Positions 61,389-64,000 of a DNA stretch of 64,000 nucleotides are shown here, piece after piece (position 1 is the stretch's first letter; each line of letters begins with the position of its first letter). This DNA comes from Bradyrhizobium sp. B124. Lineage in GTDB: Bacteria > Pseudomonadota > Alphaproteobacteria > Rhizobiales > Xanthobacteraceae. A model generated the notes under the pieces. The model had not been told where the DNA came from, did not search any database, and was given only the letters and a program-made list of their open reading frames with translations. The DNA lies in contig NZ_CP152413.1 of NCBI RefSeq assembly GCF_038967635.1, forward strand, positions 8,188,001-8,252,000, in the 5' to 3' direction. A program made the translations under genes and the position numbers.

Positions 61389-63848
61389 TCACGATAGTCC
61401 GTTGATGACTGTGTTCCGCTGCGCTGTAAGCGTCCGTTGAAGTCCGTGTAGCGCGGCCGTACTTGCGGCATCGATCGCCAGCGCTTCATGGAAACTTGCC
61501 GATGCTTCATCGGGTCGCTCGAGCATGAGATAGACGTCGGCAAGTGCACAATGGGCGGTTACGCGGCGCGGATCGAGTGCAACTGCGTGTTTCAGGCTGA
61601 TTTCGGCGCCCTGCGAATTGCCGCGTGCGGCGCATGCGCGCCCAAGCGATTCGTAGAATTCCGAAGATTGCTGCTGATTGATCTTCGTCGCTGCCAGGAA
61701 ATGCGGCATGGCGTTATCGAGATCGCCAAGTTCGCACAATGCCAGTGCATACTGCGCATGCAGTGCGTCACTGGCGGGGGCGAGTTCCAGCGCCTTGCGG
61801 TAGTGCTGATGAAGTTGGCGCTTCACCATATCGGCGTGCATGCCGCTCGGCTGCTCATCACGGCCAAGCTTCCGCAGCGCATTTGCGTATGCCGCGTGAG
61901 CGTCGACGCTCGTTGGCGTAAGCTCGACCGCCTTGCGGTACTGAGCAACCGCTTGTTCCGTCCTGTGCGTCGCGATCAGCACGTCGGCGAGCGCGATGCG
62001 CGCCGGCGCCAGATTGGGCGCCGCCGCCACCGCGGTCTGCAACAGCGTGTACGCGCGCTCATGATGGCCGAAGCCGAGCTCGATCGCGCCGAGATTGCAC
62101 AGTGTGTTGATGTGTCCGTGGTCGAGGGAAAGGACATGCTCGAATAGTTTCGCTGCGCGATCCGGTTTGCCTGCACGATGCTGGCGGCACGCCTCGACGA
62201 ACAGGGCATCGCATACCAGCGCGTCGCCCTCGTCATGGGGCACCGTCATCTTGAGCGCGGAGTTCGTGATCGGGTCCGCGATCGGTTCCGCCGGCAACGC
62301 AGACCCGGCCCCGGCGAGGGACCTGAGTTCGCAGTTCAACCGTCCGATCACTTCAGCCCAATCGCCCGGTCTTGCTTGCCGGAATAGCCGGGCTTGTGGA
62401 TACCACGGGGTATCGTTGCGATCGCGGAGCCAACGCCAATCGCTGCCATTGGCGAGCAGGATCCAGACCGGCTTGCCCATCGCGCCGGCCAGATGCGCGA
62501 TGGCACTGTCGATCGAGATGACGAGGTCGAGATTGCCGATGATCGCGGCGGCATCGGCGAAGGATGCCGCATCGATCTGCGCACCGGTATCGAGGATGCG
62601 ATCGTCGAAGTCGGCGAGCTGCTCGCGCCCGCGTCCGATCTGCAGGCTGACAAATCGTGCACCCGGACAGTCGAGCAGGGGGCGCAGCAGATCGAGCCGG
62701 ATCGAGCGGCGCTGATCATTGAGATGGCCGGGATTGCCTTGCCACACCAGGCCAACGGACATGCCGGGGCCGGAGTTGCCGCCGAGGCGCTCGCGCCATC
62801 GCGTGACCATATCCGGATCGGGGGTGACATAGGGAGCTGCCGCCGGAACCGTGTCGATCTGGGTATCGAAGATCCGCGGCAAGGACAGCAGCGGCAGGTG
62901 GACGTCGAATGCCGGCGCTGCGGTCGCGTCGCTGACGACAGCATCGACGCCGGCGACGGTTTGCATCAACGACAGCAAGACTGGCGGCGTTCGCAGGATC
63001 ACGCGGCCGCCCCGCGCTTTCACCATCGGTGCGTAGCGCACGAACTGGAGGGTGTCGCCAAAGCCTTGCTCGGATTGCAGCAGGATGGTCCTGCCGGCAA
63101 GATCCTCACCCTGCCAGCGCGGCCGGTCGGTCGAGATCAGATGCCTGTTGACACGCGGATCCGACAGCCGCCCCTCATATTCCGCCCAGGCCGCCGACCA
63201 GTTGCCGACGCCGAACAGGCAGACGGCGAGCACGGTGCGCAGTTCTGTACGGGTGGGATATCGTTCCAGCGCGTCGTGCAGCAACGCGATGCCCGCGTCG
63301 TGCCGGTTGGTGTCGCTGAGCAGCCATCCGAAATCGACGATCGCATCGATGTAATCGGGGGAACTCCTGATCAGGTCGCGGAATACGTCGTCGGCGAAAT
63401 CGCTCAGCTCGAGCGTCGCCAGTGCGCGGGCGAGGCCGAGCTGCGCCGCCGCATTGTCCGGCCGCAGCGTCAGCGCGGCGGTGTAGGCGGCCAGCGCCTG
63501 CGGGTACTGGCGGCTCTTCAGCAGCAGAACGCCGAGATTGCCATGCGCCTCGCCGTCGGCGGGATTGAGCCTGACCGCTTCCTCGATCAGCTCCAGCGCG
63601 CGCTCGTCCTCGTTCCGCTGCAGCGCGATCACGCCGCGGATATGCAGGACGTGCGACCGCACCTCGGGTTCCTGCTCCATCGTCTCGAGCAGCAGATCCG
63701 CGCTGTCCAGCTGGCCGTCACGAAACAGCGCGATGGCGCGGTCCATGACGGTCTGGATGAATTCCGCGCGCCGCCCGGATGAAGCCTGATCGAGCATCGC
63801 CAGCCCTGCACGCATCGTCTGCGCTTCGCTGAACCCTGCTTTCGACAT
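61389..63848 (-). CDS. Large TPR protein with embedded GT9-like glycosyltransferase domain
   Basis: An 819-residue protein: TPR repeats at about 1-240 (repeat pattern with LxxAxxxNPxxxxAxxNLG), a glycosyltransferase-like domain at about 250-515 with PRWQGEDLAGRTILLQSEQGFGD (in part), LVWQGNPGHLNDQRRSI and ISIDSAIAHLAGAMGKPVWIL, then TPR repeats again to the C-terminus. The middle fits the TPR/heptosyltransferase-like (GT9) proteins of rhizobia; I see no export signal. It probably glycosylates a protein or surface polymer, but no target is evident. Next to the gsp genes, with 239 bases between it and the sigma gene. Confidence 0.82.
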   Translation of the reverse strand: MSKAGFSEAQTMRAGLAMLDQASSGRRAEFIQTVMDRAIALFRDGQLDSADLLLETMEQEPEVRSHVLHIRGVIALQRNEDERALELIEEAVRLNPADGEAHGNLGVLLLKSRQYPQALAAYTAALTLRPDNAAAQLGLARALATLELSDFADDVFRDLIRSSPDYIDAIVDFGWLLSDTNRHDAGIALLHDALERYPTRTELRTVLAVCLFGVGNWSAAWAEYEGRLSDPRVNRHLISTDRPRWQGEDLAGRTILLQSEQGFGDTLQFVRYAPMVKARGGRVILRTPPVLLSLMQTVAGVDAVVSDATAAPAFDVHLPLLSLPRIFDTQIDTVPAAAPYVTPDPDMVTRWRERLGGNSGPGMSVGLVWQGNPGHLNDQRRSIRLDLLRPLLDCPGARFVSLQIGRGREQLADFDDRILDTGAQIDAASFADAAAIIGNLDLVISIDSAIAHLAGAMGKPVWILLANGSDWRWLRDRNDTPWYPQARLFRQARPGDWAEVIGRLNCELRSLAGAGSALPAEPIADPITNSALKMTVPHDEGDALVCDALFVEACRQHRAGKPDRAAKLFEHVLSLDHGHINTLCNLGAIELGFGHHERAYTLLQTAVAAAPNLAPARIALADVLIATHRTEQAVAQYRKAVELTPTSVDAHAAYANALRKLGRDEQPSGMHADMVKRQLHQHYRKALELAPASDALHAQYALALCELGDLDNAMPHFLAATKINQQQSSEFYESLGRACAARGNSQGAEISLKHAVALDPRRVTAHCALADVYLMLERPDEASASFHEALAIDAASTAALHGLQRTLTAQRNTVINGLS

Positions 63849-63933
63849 CGACGCACCCTTTGACTGTCGACCTGCGTGTCCTTCGCGATACTGCAGAGGA
63901 CCGCACCCTTGTCCGCTTCACCTGCGATCGCGG

Positions 63934-64000
63934 CTAGGCCACCGCGTTCGCGCGGGCCTCGCACCACTCCGCCCAGAGTTTCATCAGTTCGCGGGAGAGA
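63934..64000 (-). CDS. C-terminal end of a gene running off the window
   Basis: On the minus strand the last ~22 codons read LSRELMKLWAEWCEARANAVA and a stop at 63934-63936. Composition is protein-like, but the piece is too short to name. Confidence 0.4.
   Translation of the reverse strand, partial: LSRELMKLWAEWCEARANAVA

Noticed and set aside
62394..63782. 462-residue plus-strand open frame
   Set aside because: Antisense to the TPR/glycosyltransferase gene; composition is that of a reverse-frame shadow.
1..64000. CRISPR array or rRNA operon
   Set aside because: No regularly spaced direct repeats and no rRNA-like stretches were seen on reading the window.

Overview
The window looks like chromosome from a Bradyrhizobium-type alphaproteobacterium (order Rhizobiales). 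I infer this from the high GC, from several small protein families that I know mainly from Bradyrhizobium (24-29 kb), from the type II secretion gene order at the right end, and from the tyrosine-recombinase type. All family calls are from reading the sequence; nothing was searched against a database.

Layout. (1) 0.5-8.1 kb: a TauD-type dioxygenase and a HAD phosphatase, then a catabolic locus in decay. Its LysR regulator, HMG-CoA-lyase-like enzyme, MFS transporter and dihydroxyphthalate-decarboxylase-like protein all carry stops or frameshifts; only the CoA-transferase is intact. (2) 8.1-11.9 kb: a graveyard with a truncated IetS-like protease pre-domain joined to a broken catalase-like gene, and the tail of an amino-acid-binding protein. 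(3) 11.95-20.0 kb: a complete biotin-independent malonate decarboxylase operon (mdcACDEGBH, minus strand), divergent from the malonate transporter madLM and a GntR regulator, with three TGTATRCG-like sites between them. (4) 20.2-29.2 kb: small genes and an intact IS66-family element with an 8-bp target duplication lying exactly on a start codon, then a TlpA-like thioredoxin. (5) 29.5-31.4 kb: the 3' part of a tRNA-Gln gene followed by a wrecked integrase, which marks an old island boundary. (6) 31.9-50 kb: a cell-envelope locus by far the most unusual part. (7) 50.7-51.5 kb: a phage/plasmid primase fragment. (8) 51.8-64 kb: a secreted protein and UDP-glucuronate decarboxylase, then a type II secretion operon (gspEFHIJKLM, no gspG, C or D here), an ECF sigma factor, a large TPR/glycosyltransferase protein and the end of another gene.

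The 31.9-50 kb locus. A central minus-strand operon encodes an MBOAT acyltransferase, a 37-residue membrane micropeptide ending in F-x-Y-x-x-F, a membrane-anchored SGNH protein, a KAS III-like protein without the usual His and Asn, an acyl carrier protein, a MaoC hydratase, an SDR and an FkbH protein. The micropeptide is not in a standard long-ORF list; it overlaps both neighbours by one base. MBOAT + micropeptide + SGNH + ACP is the layout of the Dlt system that D-alanylates teichoic acid in Gram-positives, so I read this as a Gram-negative acyl relay that decorates an exported glycan with a group made on the ACP (FkbH suggests a glyceryl- or other C3-derived unit). On both sides lies a copy of a three-gene cassette: a ~870-890 residue exported protein with a conserved SDxDxxxPWH motif, a ~730-750 residue membrane-anchored SGNH-like protein, and a ~155-180 residue exported protein with a shared DEYxxANFxGMKR signature. 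I could assign no established system to this arrangement.
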